64,000 nucleotides of DNA, from assembly GCF_900107155.1 (NCBI RefSeq), contig NZ_FNOX01000006.1:124001-188000 (forward strand), given 5' to 3'. The position numbers and the translations under genes are program-made. Positions 27,336 through 36,067 of this stretch are shown one piece after another. Each line of letters opens with the position of its first letter. The first letter of the stretch is position 1. The notes under the pieces were generated by a model. It worked only from the letters and a program-made list of their open reading frames with translations, was not told the origin of the DNA and did not search any database. This stretch comes from Pseudomonas salomonii. Lineage in GTDB: Bacteria; Pseudomonadota; Gammaproteobacteria; Pseudomonadales; Pseudomonadaceae.

Positions 27336-28418
27336 ATGGTAGATCACTCATCGCCGCCACGTGCGCCCCTCAGCACCCTCAGTTTGCTCATCAGGCTGGC
27401 GTGTATTGGTGCGGTCGTGGCGGTTGCTGCCGGGGCATTCGCCTACGTCAATGGCACGCTGGACCCACAGCGCCTGCGCCCCAAAACCCTGGTCAATGCC
27501 CTGGAAACCAATAACGGCGTGCACCCAGGGTTTCGGCGTAACCATGCCAAGGGCGTGTGTGTGGCCGGTTACTTCGAGAGCAGCCCCGAGGCGCGCACGT
27601 ACTCGAATGCCCAAGTGTTCAGCGAAGCGAAGACCCCGGTGATCGGCCGGTTCGCCTTGCCCAGCGGCAACCCCTACGCGCCGGACAGCAGTGTGCCGAT
27701 TCGCAGTTTCGCCTTGCAGTTCAGCCAGGCCAACGGCCAGCAATGGCGCACGGGGATGAACAGCATGCCGGTGTTCCCGGTGGGCACGCCTGAGGCGTTT
27801 TACCAGATGCTCAAGGCCGGTGCGCCCGACCCGGCCACCGGCAAACCGAACCCGGCCAGCATGCCGGCGTTTTTTGCCGCGCACCCGGAGACAGCGCCGT
27901 TCCTGGCCTGGGTCAAGACTGCCAAGCCATCGGCCAGTTACGCGACTGAAACCTACAACGGCATCAATGCCTTTTACCTGGTAAACGCCGATGGCCAGCG
28001 CCAGGCGGTACGTTGGGGCGTGGTGCCACAGAGCCAGGATGCGGCGGGTGACACCGCGCCATCCGGCGCTGATTTTCTCGAAAAAGACCTGGTGCAGCGT
28101 CTGGCTTCCGGGCCGTTGCGTTGGCAGCTGAACATCACCCTGGCCAACCCCGGTGATCCGCTGGACGATGCCAGCAAAGCCTGGACCGGCGCGCACAAAG
28201 TGCTCAACGCCGGCACGTTGGTGCTGCAAAGCAGCCAACCGCAGGCTGACGGTGATTGCCGCGATATCAACTATGACCCGCTGATTTTGCCCAGCGGTAT
28301 CCAGGCCTCCAATGACCCGCTGCTGGCTGCACGTTCGGCGGCTTATGCCAGTTCCTACGTACGCCGCGCCGGCGAAGTCAGCCCGCTGCACAGTGCCCCT
28401 CAGGAGTCGAAACCATGA
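27336..28418 (+). CDS. Catalase-family haem peroxidase (SrpA-like), membrane anchored
   Basis: The 360-residue protein has an N-terminal anchor or signal (LSLLIRLACIGAVVAVAAGAFAY) and then a minimal catalase fold. The catalytic His lies in GVHPGFRRNHAKG, the haem pocket in VIGRFALPSG and VPIRSFALQF, and the proximal Tyr is probably in the C-terminal half (SYATETYNGINAFYLVN). SrpA-type proteins are often encoded with a cytochrome b561 and an ECF sigma pair and act in the periplasm, probably using electrons from the membrane cytochrome. CGGAG lies 6 nt before the ATG. It overlaps the cytochrome gene by 4 bp. Confidence 0.88.
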   Translation: MVDHSSPPRAPLSTLSLLIRLACIGAVVAVAAGAFAYVNGTLDPQRLRPKTLVNALETNNGVHPGFRRNHAKGVCVAGYFESSPEARTYSNAQVFSEAKTPVIGRFALPSGNPYAPDSSVPIRSFALQFSQANGQQWRTGMNSMPVFPVGTPEAFYQMLKAGAPDPATGKPNPASMPAFFAAHPETAPFLAWVKTAKPSASYATETYNGINAFYLVNADGQRQAVRWGVVPQSQDAAGDTAPSGADFLEKDLVQRLASGPLRWQLNITLANPGDPLDDASKAWTGAHKVLNAGTLVLQSSQPQADGDCRDINYDPLILPSGIQASNDPLLAARSAAYASSYVRRAGEVSPLHSAPQESKP

Positions 28419-28954
28419 ATGCCCAACCACGGTTTTTCGCGCCTCTGGCTCGCCTGCTGCATTGGCTGATGGCGCTGATGATCATCGCCATGTTGTTTAT
28501 CGGCGCGGGCATGGCGGCGTCGGTGTCGGAGCGTCACGAGTGGCTGATTCACCTGCACAAGCCACTGGGTATCGCGATTCTGGCGTTGGTGATCGTGCGA
28601 CTGGTGGTGCGCTTTTGCACCCGGCAACCGCCGTTGCCTGCTGACCTGCCACTGTGGCAAGTGCTGGCCGCCAAGGCGTCCCATGTTGTGTTATATGCGT
28701 TGATGCTGGTGCTGCCGCTGCTGGGCTGGGCCATGATTTCAGCGGCCGGTGACCCGGTGATGCTCAGCAGCTCGGTGCAATTGCCGGCATTGGTCGCGGC
28801 CAATGCACCGTTGTTTGCAGTGCTGCGCAAGGCCCATGGCTACCTGGCCTACCTGTTGTTTCTGACGGTGCTGTTGCACCTGGCGGCGGCGCTGTTCCAC
28901 GGGTTGATTCGGCGCGACGGTGTGCTGCAAAGCATGACCGGCACCAAAGGCTGA
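28415..28954 (+). CDS. Cytochrome b561 paired with the peroxidase
   Basis: The 179-residue protein has four membrane helices with haem-ligand histidines in LARLLHWLM, LIHLHKPLG, KASHVVLYAL and KAHGYLAYLLFLTVLLHL. It is encoded with a 4-bp overlap directly after the catalase-like peroxidase, so it probably feeds electrons to it or shares its redox role. It differs from the other b561 at 5951-6505 in sequence and context. Confidence 0.9.
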   Translation: MNAQPRFFAPLARLLHWLMALMIIAMLFIGAGMAASVSERHEWLIHLHKPLGIAILALVIVRLVVRFCTRQPPLPADLPLWQVLAAKASHVVLYALMLVLPLLGWAMISAAGDPVMLSSSVQLPALVAANAPLFAVLRKAHGYLAYLLFLTVLLHLAAALFHGLIRRDGVLQSMTGTKG

Positions 28955-28972
28955 TGCCGGGGGCAGGGCGGG

Positions 28973-30124
28973 TCAACGCAGGGTGGTGACGATATCGGCC
29001 ACGCTGCTCAACACGTCCTTGCCCAGTTGTTTGGAGCGCTCACCGGACCAACCGGTTTTCGGGTTGGGTGCGTCGTCGTTGTCCTTGAAGGGCATCTCCA
29101 GGGTCAGCGACAGGCAGTCGTACTGCTGGCCAACGGCATTGCAGGCCAGGGTCATGTTGGCTTCGCCCGGCAGGTCGCGGGTGTAGCCGTGGGTGGTCTG
29201 GAAGTCGCGGGTCAGGGCGCTCAAGTGCCTGCGGAAGTGTTTTTCCAGCGCTTCGATACGCGGGGTGTAACCGGGGTTGCCTTCGCAGCCGGCAGTGAAG
29301 ACGTAGGGGATTTCTTCGTCGCCATGGATGTCGAGAAACAGGTCGACGCCGTATTTCTCCATCTGTTGCTGGGCGAACAGCACTTCCGGGCTGAGCGCCT
29401 CGCTGGCGTTCTGCCAGGCCCGGTTGAGGTCCTGGCCCATGGCGTTGGTGCGCAGATGCCCGTGAAAGGCGCCATCGGGGTTCATGTTGGGGATCAGGTA
29501 CAGGTCGGCGACGGCCAGGAGTTTTTTCAGCTCAGCATCACCGTCCTGTTGCAGGCGCTCGATGACGCCTTCCATAAACCATTCAGCCATGTGTTCGCCG
29601 GGATGCTGCTGGGCGATGATCCAGACCTTGCGCTGGCCTTCGCCCCCTTTGCCACGGCGCAGCAACTGGATATCACGGCCCTCGGCGCTTTTGCCGGTGG
29701 CAAGCAGCTGGGTGCCGGCGCGGCTCAAGGCCTGTTCGATCAGCCAGTCGTGACGCTTACGGCTGTAGGGTTCAAAGTAGGCGAACCAGGCTTGCTTCTC
29801 GCGGGTCTCCAGGCTGATATGCAATGTATCGCCATCAAAGCGCGTGGGCACACGGAACCAGTTGACGTGGTCGTAGGATGCCACGGCGTTGTAGCCGCTC
29901 CAGGCGTTTTTGTACGACGAATGGCCGGCGTTGCTTAGCCGGAAGGTGTGGGTGTGGCCCACATGCATGCCTTCGGCCTTGAAATGAAACCATTGGAAAT
30001 GTGCGCTGCGGGTATCGGGTTTGATCGCCAGCAACAACTGGTAAGCGTCGCTGGCATCCAGGACCTGGATGTTGCCGCTGTCGAAGTCGGTACTGATCTT
30101 GATAGAGGTCAAGGCCACTGTCAT
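28973..30124 (-). CDS. M14 family zinc carboxypeptidase (cytosolic CCP-like)
   Basis: The 383-residue protein has an N-terminal beta domain (about 1-115) and an M14 carboxypeptidase domain. Zinc ligands appear in HPGEHMAEWF (His and Glu) and in DIHGDEEIPY (His). The substrate-binding MGQDLNRAW and the catalytic Glu in SLTLEMPFKDND are present. The N-domain and motif spacing are those of cytosolic carboxypeptidases that trim C-terminal Glu or similar residues. There is no signal peptide. The frame opens at 30205, but the Met at 30124 begins the conserved N-domain. It stands alone. Substrate not known. Confidence 0.88.
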   Translation of the reverse strand: MTVALTSIKISTDFDSGNIQVLDASDAYQLLLAIKPDTRSAHFQWFHFKAEGMHVGHTHTFRLSNAGHSSYKNAWSGYNAVASYDHVNWFRVPTRFDGDTLHISLETREKQAWFAYFEPYSRKRHDWLIEQALSRAGTQLLATGKSAEGRDIQLLRRGKGGEGQRKVWIIAQQHPGEHMAEWFMEGVIERLQQDGDAELKKLLAVADLYLIPNMNPDGAFHGHLRTNAMGQDLNRAWQNASEALSPEVLFAQQQMEKYGVDLFLDIHGDEEIPYVFTAGCEGNPGYTPRIEALEKHFRRHLSALTRDFQTTHGYTRDLPGEANMTLACNAVGQQYDCLSLTLEMPFKDNDDAPNPKTGWSGERSKQLGKDVLSSVADIVTTLR

Positions 30125-30250
30125 GGTCTGGCTGCCTGCGTATGATTGTTGTGGCGGATATCTTACACAGGAGTGAGGCAAAATCTTGCTGCAAAATTGT
30201 TGCACGGGGGAGGGGGCGTCGTCCCTGACGCAGCAGCAGCTTAGGATCTA

Positions 30251-30265
30251 TGAGATTGATTCTCA
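30251..30265. promoter_or_regulatory. Possible Fur-like palindrome
   Basis: TGAGATTGATTCTCA resembles the 7-1-7 Fur consensus with matching outer arms and a degenerate core. It lies 130 bp upstream of the M14 gene and 135 bp beyond the PrrF 3' end. The rest of this 275-bp stretch shows no gene. Confidence 0.25.
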
Positions 30266-30399
30266 AGCGCTATTTCGCAAAGATCGGGGCTAGAGCGTTC
30301 GATCGGCTTTCATTTGGCGATGCTCTTTTGCTACCATGCGGGCCATCAAGCAACACACAGTCTTCATTAGCCTGAAGCCACGCCAGAAAAAAACTGGCA

Positions 30400-30517
30400 A
30401 AAAAAAGACCCGGCCAAAGAGCCGGGTCAAAAACCGTGATTAGCCTGATGAGGAGATATTCCAAGAGTCCGACCTAAGGTCCCTTGGTCTATCGACTGAT
30501 CTCGCGATCAGCTGGGT
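30400..30517 (-). ncRNA. prrF: PrrF-type iron-responsive small RNA
   Basis: Read on the minus strand, this segment of about 118 nt carries the conserved PrrF core CTCCTCATCAGGCTAATCAC (near 30437-30456), the part that pairs with sodB, sdh and other iron-protein mRNAs. It is followed by a strong terminator (GACCCGGC/GCCGGGTC at 30407-30428, then eight U). The 5' end starts a few bases after a Fur box and a TATTAT -10 box. PrrF is made when iron is scarce and represses iron-using proteins with the help of Hfq. In fluorescens-group strains the prrF copies are at separate loci, which fits a single copy here. Confidence 0.92.
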
Positions 30518-30520
30518 CCA

Positions 30521-30539
30521 ATAATAATCATTATCATTT
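30521..30539 (-). promoter_or_regulatory. Fur box overlapping the prrF promoter
   Basis: The 19-bp stretch reads on the minus strand AAATGATAATGATTATTAT, close to the Fur consensus GATAATGATAATCATTATC. It covers the TATTAT -10 box, so Fe-Fur would block prrF transcription. Confidence 0.9.
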
Positions 30540-30591
30540 GCAAGTCAAATGTTTTTATCCGTGGGATAGAAATATTTTTCTTTGTTGCCTG

Positions 30592-30942
30592 TCAGGCGTT
30601 CGCCTGGGCAGCGGGCACCTGCAATGTCTGCTCCACCATCGCCTTGGCCATATCAATCAAATACACCACCGAAAATGCCAGGTCCCGCTGGTTGCCTTGC
30701 CGGCTGCTTGCCGATTCATAGGCGGCGGCCGCTGCACTGCGCAGCAGGTCCGATGCGTGCACCAGGGCGTCTTCCTGGCTGATGCCGGGCCTGATGTCGA
30801 AAAAAGCGACGTCAGGCGTGGGCGCCGACACATCGTCTTTCAAGTAATAGTCGAGTGCCCGTTGTGCGGCGCCGCTGCTGCGCAGCGTCAGCAGTTCGTC
30901 GGTTTCGGGCGTGCAAGGCAGGTGATTCGGGAGCGTCATCAT
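30592..30942 (-). CDS. DUF3077/DUF6124-type small protein
   Basis: The 116-residue protein begins MMTLPNHLPCTPETDEL. A short variable N-terminus is followed by a helical domain with the pattern ALVHASDLLRSAAAAAYE and a C-terminal VVYLIDMAKAMVEQTL. This is the layout of small Pseudomonas proteins of unknown function (DUF3077 or DUF6124); another copy is at 62094-62414. Neither has a signal peptide. It lies 75 bp from the PrrF promoter, transcribed toward it. The function is not known. Confidence 0.75.
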   Translation of the reverse strand: MMTLPNHLPCTPETDELLTLRSSGAAQRALDYYLKDDVSAPTPDVAFFDIRPGISQEDALVHASDLLRSAAAAAYESASSRQGNQRDLAFSVVYLIDMAKAMVEQTLQVPAAQANA

Positions 30943-31072
30943 GAGGGCAATTACTCTGGCTGGACGTTGAAAACCTGCACCCGATAGTAATACGAATTGT
31001 ATTTATGTCATTTGATGGATTACTACAAACTGTTTATTGTCGTGACCACTGCGCAACGTATGGTCGGGCCCC

Positions 31073-31708
31073 ATGGATAACTGGATCGCGTTGGTCAAAG
31101 CCAACATGAAAGACCGCAAGGTCACGCAGGATGAACTGGCCGAACGCTTGGGCATGTCCCAGGGCGGCGTCGGCCATTGGCTCAACAAGCGCCGCGTGCC
31201 AAGCCTGGCGGACATGAACCGGGTGCTGGCCGAGCTGGGGCTGGGCTACCTGGAAGTCGCCCTGGAGATTCGCGAAAAAGCCGGCGAAGTACCGGCCCTG
31301 CAACAACACTACAACCCCTACTTCCGCTACCCGGTCAACGACTGGAAAAGCCTCTGCGAAACCCGCGAAGAGCGCGCCACCTATGGCGCGCCACGTTTTG
31401 AACTGACCGATTACCACGCCCAGGGTGACGCCTTCTGGCTGCCCGTGACGGGCGATGCCATGACCGCGCCCAATGGCCTTAGCATCGGTGCGGGCATGAT
31501 GATCCTGGTGGACCCGGCCATCGAGCCCGAACCTGGCAAGTTGGTGGTCGCCCAGTGGGCCGACAGCCCCCAGGCAACTTTTCGCCAGTTGCTGGAAGAG
31601 AGCGGCCAGCGTTACCTGGTACCGCTCAATCCGACGTATCCCAAGCAGCTGTTCACCGACGCTTGCCGAATCCTCGGGGTCGTGGTGCAAGCCACGGCGA
31701 AGTTTTAG
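31073..31708 (+). CDS. XRE-type repressor with a non-cleavable S24 (LexA/CI-like) domain
   Basis: The 211-residue protein has an N-terminal XRE helix-turn-helix (residues 5-60; VTQDELAERLGMSQGGVGHWLN) and a C-terminal S24 peptidase-like domain (about 110-211). In active relatives a Ser sits in a GDSM-type motif; here the motif reads VTGDAMTAP with Ala129. The partner Lys is replaced by Arg171 (ATFRQL). Self-cleavage on DNA damage should therefore be impossible, leaving the domain for dimerisation or ligand sensing. A possible operator AATACGAATTGTATT lies at 30989-31003. It converges with liuD, with a stop overlap of 3 bp. Confidence 0.85.
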   Translation: MDNWIALVKANMKDRKVTQDELAERLGMSQGGVGHWLNKRRVPSLADMNRVLAELGLGYLEVALEIREKAGEVPALQQHYNPYFRYPVNDWKSLCETREERATYGAPRFELTDYHAQGDAFWLPVTGDAMTAPNGLSIGAGMMILVDPAIEPEPGKLVVAQWADSPQATFRQLLEESGQRYLVPLNPTYPKQLFTDACRILGVVVQATAKF

Positions 31709-33630
31709 TCCGTGGTTTCAAGCTCCACCAGGGCGCTGCCTTCGGCGACCATTTCACCTTCCTGACAAAACAGTGCCTTGACCACCCCGGCGTGGGGCGC
31801 GCGGATACTGTGCTCCATCTTCATGGCCTCCAGCACCACCAACTGCGTGCCGGCCTCCACGTGTTGACCGACTTCCACCAGCACCCGCACGATGCTGCCG
31901 TTCATCGGCGCCGTGAGGCCACCCTGATGAGCCTGGTTGGCCTCGACTGCAGCAATCGGGTCATACAAGCTGACGGCCTGCATCTGGCCGTCCCAGCGCA
32001 GATACAGGATGCCTTCGTTGCGTACCGCCAGATGAGCGCGGCGCACGCCATGGTGTTCGATCAGCAAGTGTTCGCCACGCAACTGCGCGACGCCGTCCTG
32101 CACTGTCACCAGCCGGTCCTGCCCGGCGCAGCTCAAATGCAACGATACTTGCGCAGGCAACCCGGCACGAAAACCGCGGGTATCCGCCCACGGGCCATCA
32201 CCGGCGGGTTGGCTCTGTATAAACGCCGCACCCGCCGCCTGCCAGAACTCATCGCTCAAAGCACCCGGTGCGGGCAGCAGCTCATCCTGATAGCGCGGAA
32301 TAAACCCGGTGTCGAGTTCAGCCGCCGCAAACGCCGGATGGCCAATGATGCGCCGCAAAAAGCCAAGGTTGGTCTTGATCCCACCGACTGCAAACTCGTC
32401 GAGCATGCTCAACAACCGCAGGCGCGCCTGTTCGCGGTCTTCGCCCCAGGCGATCAGCTTGCCGAGCATCGGGTCATAGAAGGGTGACACGTTGTCGCCT
32501 TGTTCTACACCGCTGTCGACGCGGCGCCCCGGGCCTGGCGCGCACTCACGGTACAGCGCCAGGTGCCCGGTGGCCGGCAGGAAATCATTGGCCGGGTCTT
32601 CGGCATACAAGCGCACTTCAATCGCATGACCGATCAACGGCACCTGGTCCTGGGTGATCGGCAGCGGCTCACCCTGAGCCACACGAATCTGCCAGGCCAC
32701 CAGATCAAGGCCGGTAATCGCCTCGGTCACCGGATGCTCCACCTGCAGACGCGTGTTCATCTCCATGAAGAAGAACTCGCCACGTGCGTCCAGCAAAAAC
32801 TCCACAGTGCCGGCGCCCACATAGCCGATTGCCTGGGCCGCACGCACGGCCGCCTCACCCATGGCTTTACGCTGCTCGGCACTCAAGCCCGGTGCGGGGG
32901 CTTCTTCCACCACCTTTTGATGGCGACGTTGAATGGAGCAGTCGCGCTCATTGAGGTACAGGCAATGGCCGTGCTGGTCGGCAAACACCTGGATCTCCAC
33001 GTGGCGCGGCTTGAGCAGGTATTTCTCCACCAGCATCTGCCCGTTGCCGAAGGACGACAGCGCCTCACGCTGGGCCGAGGCCAGGGCATCGGCCAACTGG
33101 CTAACCTCCTCGACCACCTTCATACCCTTGCCGCCGCCGCCTGCCGTAGCCTTGAGCAGCACCGGGTAACCGATACGCTCGCAGGCATCGCGGAAGGTTT
33201 CCAGGTCCTGGGCTTCACCGTGATAGCCCGGCACCAGCGGCACCCCGGCGGTTTCCATCAACGCCTTGGCCGCTGATTTGCTGCCCATGGCATCGATGGC
33301 CGAGGCGGGCGGGCCGAGGAAAACAAGGCCAGCGGCTTCAATCGCACGGGCAAAGCCGGCGTTCTCCGACAGAAAGCCGTAACCCGGATGGATCGCCTGG
33401 GCGCCACTGGCGTGGGCGGCGGCGATCAGTTTGTCGATTTGCAGGTAACTGTCAGTGGCCTTGCTGCCACCCAGGTCGACCCGAATATCGGCCTCGCGGC
33501 TATGGCGTGCATCACGGTCGGTGGCGCTGTGGACCGCCACGGTGGTCAAACCCATGGCTTTGGCGGTGCGCATCACCCGGCAGGCGATTTCGCCGCGGTT
33601 GGCCACCAACACAGTGGTCAGTGTGCTCAT
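31705..33630 (-). CDS. liuD: Methylcrotonyl-CoA carboxylase, biotin-containing alpha subunit
   Basis: The 641-residue subunit has a biotin carboxylase domain (1-450; ANRGEIACRVMRTAK, the ATP-grasp Gly loop in KATAGGGGKGMKVV, and MNTRLQVEHPVTE) and a C-terminal biotin domain with the carrier Lys in VLEAMKMEHSIR. With LiuB it carboxylates 3-methylcrotonyl-CoA in leucine breakdown. A longer frame starts at 33843, but MSTLTTVLVANRGEI at 33630 is the true start and overlaps liuC by 4 bp. It is the last gene of liuABCD. Confidence 0.95.
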   Translation of the reverse strand: MSTLTTVLVANRGEIACRVMRTAKAMGLTTVAVHSATDRDARHSREADIRVDLGGSKATDSYLQIDKLIAAAHASGAQAIHPGYGFLSENAGFARAIEAAGLVFLGPPASAIDAMGSKSAAKALMETAGVPLVPGYHGEAQDLETFRDACERIGYPVLLKATAGGGGKGMKVVEEVSQLADALASAQREALSSFGNGQMLVEKYLLKPRHVEIQVFADQHGHCLYLNERDCSIQRRHQKVVEEAPAPGLSAEQRKAMGEAAVRAAQAIGYVGAGTVEFLLDARGEFFFMEMNTRLQVEHPVTEAITGLDLVAWQIRVAQGEPLPITQDQVPLIGHAIEVRLYAEDPANDFLPATGHLALYRECAPGPGRRVDSGVEQGDNVSPFYDPMLGKLIAWGEDREQARLRLLSMLDEFAVGGIKTNLGFLRRIIGHPAFAAAELDTGFIPRYQDELLPAPGALSDEFWQAAGAAFIQSQPAGDGPWADTRGFRAGLPAQVSLHLSCAGQDRLVTVQDGVAQLRGEHLLIEHHGVRRAHLAVRNEGILYLRWDGQMQAVSLYDPIAAVEANQAHQGGLTAPMNGSIVRVLVEVGQHVEAGTQLVVLEAMKMEHSIRAPHAGVVKALFCQEGEMVAEGSALVELETTD

Positions 33631-34433
33631 GAACGTGGCTCCTGCACTTGCCAGCTGGGCGGGCGTTTTTGCAGGAACGCGCGCAAGCCTTCCTGGCCCT
33701 CGGCGCTCACGCGAATCCGTGCGATGGCATTTTCGCAATACCGACGCAGCGCCGGGGTGAGGGCGCCGTTGCCGACTTCGCGCAGCAAATCCTTGCTGGC
33801 GCGCATGGCTGCCGGGCTGTTTTGCAACAGGTTGGCGATCCACAGTTCCACTTGCGTATCCAATTCGGTGGCCGGGTAGCTTTCCGCCAGCAGGCCGATG
33901 TCGCGCGCACGCTGGCCGCCAAAACGCTCGGCCGTCAGCGCATAGCGCCGCGCCGCCCGCTCGCCGATGGCCTGCACCACGAATGGGCTGATCACCGCCG
34001 GGGCCAGGCCGATGCGCACTTCCGACAGGCAGAACTGCGCGTCATCGGCGCCAATCGCCATGTCGCAGCAACTGATCAAGCCCAGCGCGCCGCCGTACGC
34101 CGCGCCTTGCACCACCGCCAGGGTCGGGATTTTCAGCTTGGCCAGGTTGTACATCAACTCGGCCAGTTCCCGGGCGTCGTCCAGGTTGGTGTGGTAATCC
34201 AGCTCGGCCGATTGCTGCATCCAGGCCAGGTCCGCGCCGGCGCTGAAGTGCTTGCCGCGTGCGCGCAGCACTAAAAAACGCAGGGACGCATCGGCCTGCA
34301 CCTGGTCGAGGGCGATGATCAGTTCGCGGATCATCTGCGCATTGAACGCGTTGTTCTTGGCTTCACGACTGAGCCACAGCGTGGCGAAACCACGGCTGTC
34401 GGTGACCAGTTCGAGGGTGTTGAAATCGCTCAT
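33627..34433 (-). CDS. liuC: Methylglutaconyl-CoA hydratase
   Basis: The 268-residue crotonase hydrates 3-methylglutaconyl-CoA to HMG-CoA. Oxyanion-hole motifs are RGKHFSAGADLAWM (near 60-73) and VVQGAAYGGALGLISCCD (near 104-121); SEVRIGLAPAVISPFV follows. GGAG precedes the ATG at 34433; the frame opens at 34448. It lies in the liu operon between liuB (15-bp gap) and liuD (4-bp overlap), which fixes its role. Confidence 0.94.
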   Translation of the reverse strand: MSDFNTLELVTDSRGFATLWLSREAKNNAFNAQMIRELIIALDQVQADASLRFLVLRARGKHFSAGADLAWMQQSAELDYHTNLDDARELAELMYNLAKLKIPTLAVVQGAAYGGALGLISCCDMAIGADDAQFCLSEVRIGLAPAVISPFVVQAIGERAARRYALTAERFGGQRARDIGLLAESYPATELDTQVELWIANLLQNSPAAMRASKDLLREVGNGALTPALRRYCENAIARIRVSAEGQEGLRAFLQKRPPSWQVQEPRS

Positions 34434-34448
34434 GGGGTTCAGCTCCAT

Positions 34449-36056
34449 TTACATGCGGAACACGCCGAAGCGGCTCGTCTCGATGGGGGCATTCAGCGCG
34501 GCGGACAGCGCCAGCGCCAGCACGTCACGGGTCTGCTGCGGGTCAATCACACCGTCGTCCCACAAGCGTGCGCTGGAGTAGTAGGGGTGGCCCTGGGTTT
34601 CGTACTGGTCGAGAATCGGCTGCTTGATCGCGGCCTCTTCTTCGGCGCTGAACGCATTGCCCGCGCGCTCGGCCTGTTCGCGCTTGACCTGCACCAGCAC
34701 GCCGGCGGCCTGTTCGGCACCCATCACGCCGATGCGTGCATTCGGCCACATCCACAGAAAGCGCGGGTCATAGGCACGGCCGCACATGCCGTAGTTACCG
34801 GCGCCAAAGCTGCCGCCGATGATCACCGTGAACTTGGGCACCTTGGCGCAGGCCACCGCCGTGACCAGCTTGGCGCCGTGCTTGGCGATGCCACCGGCCT
34901 CATACTTCTGGCCGACCATGAAACCGGTGATGTTCTGCAAAAACAGCAACGGAATCCCGCGCTGGCAGGCCAGTTCGATAAAGTGCGCGCCTTTTTGCGC
35001 GGCTTCGGCGAACAGAATGCCGTTGTTGGCCAGGATCGCGATCGGGTAGCCGTGCAAGTGTGCGAATCCACACACCAGCGTGGTGCCGAACAGCGCTTTG
35101 AACTCATCGAACACCGAGCCATCCGCCAGCCGTGCGATGACTTCGCGCACATCAAATGGCTGCTTGGCATCGGCCGGGATTACGCCGTACAACTCTTCGC
35201 TGCTGTACAACGGCGCCACTGGCGGGCGTTGCACTAACTCACCCAGCTTGCGCCAATTGAGGTTGGCCACGCTGCGTCGGGCCAGGGCCAGCGCATGTTC
35301 GTCGCTTTCGGCATAGTGGTCGGCCACGCCGGAGATCTTGCAATGCACATCGGCACCGCCCAGGTCTTCGGCACTGACCACTTCACCGGTCGCAGCTTTT
35401 ACCAGCGGCGGCCCGGCGAGGAAGATGGTGGCTTGCTGGCGCACCATGATCGCTTCGTCGGCCATGGCGGGTACGTAGGCGCCACCGGCGGTGCAGGAGC
35501 CCATCACCACGGCGATTTGCGGGATGCCCTGGGCGCTCATGTTGGCCTGGTTGAAGAAGATCCGCCCGAAATGCTCGCGATCAGGGAATACTTCGTCCTG
35601 ACGCGGCAGGTTGGCGCCACCGGAGTCCACCAGGTAGATACAGGGCAGGCGGTTCTGCTCGGCGATGGTCTGGGCACGCAGGTGTTTTTTTACCGTGAGC
35701 GGGTAGTACGAGCCGCCTTTGACCGTGGCGTCGTTGGCGACGATCATGCATTCCACGCCCTCCACACGGCCGATCCCGGCGATCACGCCAGCCGCCGGGA
35801 CGTCTTCGCCGTACACCTGATGCGCCGCCAACTGGCTGAGTTCCAGGAACGGTGAGCCAGGGTCGAGCAAGCGGTTGATACGCTCACGGGGCAGCAGTTT
35901 GCCGCGCGAGGTGTGTCGCTCCTGAGCCTTGGCGCCGCCGCCTTGCTGCACATGGGCGAGCAAGGTGTGCAGGGCGTCGACCTGTTGGCGCATCGCCGCG
36001 CTGTTGTCGGCGAACTCCGCTGAACGCGGGTTGAGCTGGGTGTGCAAGATGGCCAT
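34449..36056 (-). CDS. liuB: Methylcrotonyl-CoA carboxylase beta (carboxyltransferase) subunit
   Basis: The 535-residue subunit is an acyl-CoA carboxyltransferase with two crotonase-like halves. Typical stretches: [20 protein letters not shown] near 50, [17 protein letters not shown] near 145, [15 protein letters not shown] and, in the second half, [19 protein letters not shown] and [20 protein letters not shown]. It acts with LiuD. It follows liuA by 11 bp. Confidence 0.96.
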   Translation of the reverse strand: MAILHTQLNPRSAEFADNSAAMRQQVDALHTLLAHVQQGGGAKAQERHTSRGKLLPRERINRLLDPGSPFLELSQLAAHQVYGEDVPAAGVIAGIGRVEGVECMIVANDATVKGGSYYPLTVKKHLRAQTIAEQNRLPCIYLVDSGGANLPRQDEVFPDREHFGRIFFNQANMSAQGIPQIAVVMGSCTAGGAYVPAMADEAIMVRQQATIFLAGPPLVKAATGEVVSAEDLGGADVHCKISGVADHYAESDEHALALARRSVANLNWRKLGELVQRPPVAPLYSSEELYGVIPADAKQPFDVREVIARLADGSVFDEFKALFGTTLVCGFAHLHGYPIAILANNGILFAEAAQKGAHFIELACQRGIPLLFLQNITGFMVGQKYEAGGIAKHGAKLVTAVACAKVPKFTVIIGGSFGAGNYGMCGRAYDPRFLWMWPNARIGVMGAEQAAGVLVQVKREQAERAGNAFSAEEEAAIKQPILDQYETQGHPYYSSARLWDDGVIDPQQTRDVLALALSAALNAPIETSRFGVFRM

Positions 36057-36067
36057 GGGGCGCTCCT

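Noticed and set aside
32500..33276. 258-codon frame opposite liuD
   Set aside because: Antisense shadow within the biotin carboxylase domain; low-complexity His/Gln-rich product.
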